The notes under the pieces are model-generated. The model searched no databases. It was not told the origin of the DNA and worked only from the letters and a program-made list of their open reading frames with translations. A program made the position numbers and the translations under genes. Below, in pieces: positions 5,253 to 5,402 of a DNA stretch of 5,402 nucleotides (its first letter is position 1; each line of letters begins with the position of its first letter). Source of the DNA: an uncultured Collinsella sp. (GTDB lineage: Bacteria > Actinomycetota > Coriobacteriia > Coriobacteriales > Coriobacteriaceae); the NCBI GenBank assembly GCA_900545905.1, contig URBA01000111.1, forward strand, positions 1-5,402, in the 5' to 3' direction.

Positions 5253-5402
5253 CCATCAGGGACGCAACACATCAGCCCACCGACTTAAGGCTTATGAGTG
5301 GGGGCGCCGGCCAACGGGAAACCGGGCTGCCCCAAAGTCACCGCAGGCCGCGCCGCCGAAGGCCAGGCGCAAGGTTTCCGTAGATTCCGCACGAGCCGGA
5401 AA
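5253..5402. other. Contig-end intergenic tail, GC-rich with several inverted repeats; no confident gene
   Basis: No complete plausible gene is seen. A minus-strand frame is open from the window edge (5402) to a TAA at 5292-5294, giving 36 residues that could be the C-terminus of a truncated gene. A second minus frame is open to 5285-5287. A small + frame from ATG 5294 ends within the tail. These overlapping open frames are expected in GC-rich DNA, and none has a convincing ribosome binding site or domain. The segment 5301-5402 instead shows nested hairpins. No T-run terminator follows the aminotransferase stop. Confidence 0.5.
5301..5333 (+). repeat. Imperfect hairpin with GAAA tetraloop
   Basis: GGGGC (5301-5305) pairs with GCCCC (5329-5333); after a 3-nt bulge GGCC (5309-5312) pairs with GGCT (5325-5328) including one G-U; after a 2-nt bulge CGG-GAAA-CCG (5315-5324) closes the stem with a GNRA-type loop. 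The G-U pair and the GNRA loop exist only in the + strand transcript, which hints that any structured RNA would be read in that direction. No U-run follows, so it is not a standard terminator. Confidence 0.5.

Noticed and set aside
5292..5402. Truncated minus-strand gene of 36 visible residues at the contig end
   Set aside because: Two minus frames are open here at once and no domain is visible, so the open frame may only reflect GC content. Kept as a possibility within the tail entry rather than called as a CDS.

Overview
The window is high in GC and its protein-coding genes are closely packed. Codon choice and protein resemblance suggest a gut actinobacterium of the Coriobacteriia, most likely Collinsella. 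That placement is from memory of similar proteins and has not been searched. The window looks like one whole short contig. Its first 42 bases are not genomic: they are an Illumina Nextera adapter, including an i5 index and the 19-bp Tn5 mosaic end. Genomic DNA starts at about base 43.

Layout from left to right: (1) 56-1252 +, a 12-helix MFS exporter of the SotB/AraJ sugar-efflux type. (2) 1253-1405, an intergenic stretch with a perfect 22-bp inverted repeat, probably a terminator or a palindromic repeat element, then a possible promoter. (3) 1406-2782 +, a cytoplasmic GH13 alpha-amylase-family glycoside hydrolase with all catalytic residues. Only 3 nt separate it from (4) 2786-3349 +, a hypoxanthine/deoxyinosine-DNA glycosylase of the uracil-DNA glycosylase superfamily; the two probably form one operon. 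(5) 3351-4022 -, an unrecognised 223-residue protein that may have a flavodoxin-like fold. It converges on the glycosylase gene with one base between the stop codons. (6) 4023-4115, a divergent intergenic region with a small GC-rich hairpin. (7) 4116-5252 +, a class I/II PLP-dependent aminotransferase. (8) 5253-5402, a non-coding or undetermined tail with several possible RNA hairpins, running to the contig end.

The genes do not make up one pathway. They look like ordinary housekeeping and accessory metabolism: efflux, intracellular alpha-glucan use, repair of deaminated purines and amino-acid transamination. I found no defence system, CRISPR array, transposase, tRNA or rRNA gene. The observations most worth a second look are the adapter remnant and the false N-terminus it creates, the long perfect inverted repeat at 1268-1334, an abrupt change in third-position base use inside the aminotransferase gene near base 4848, and the structured GC-rich tail.
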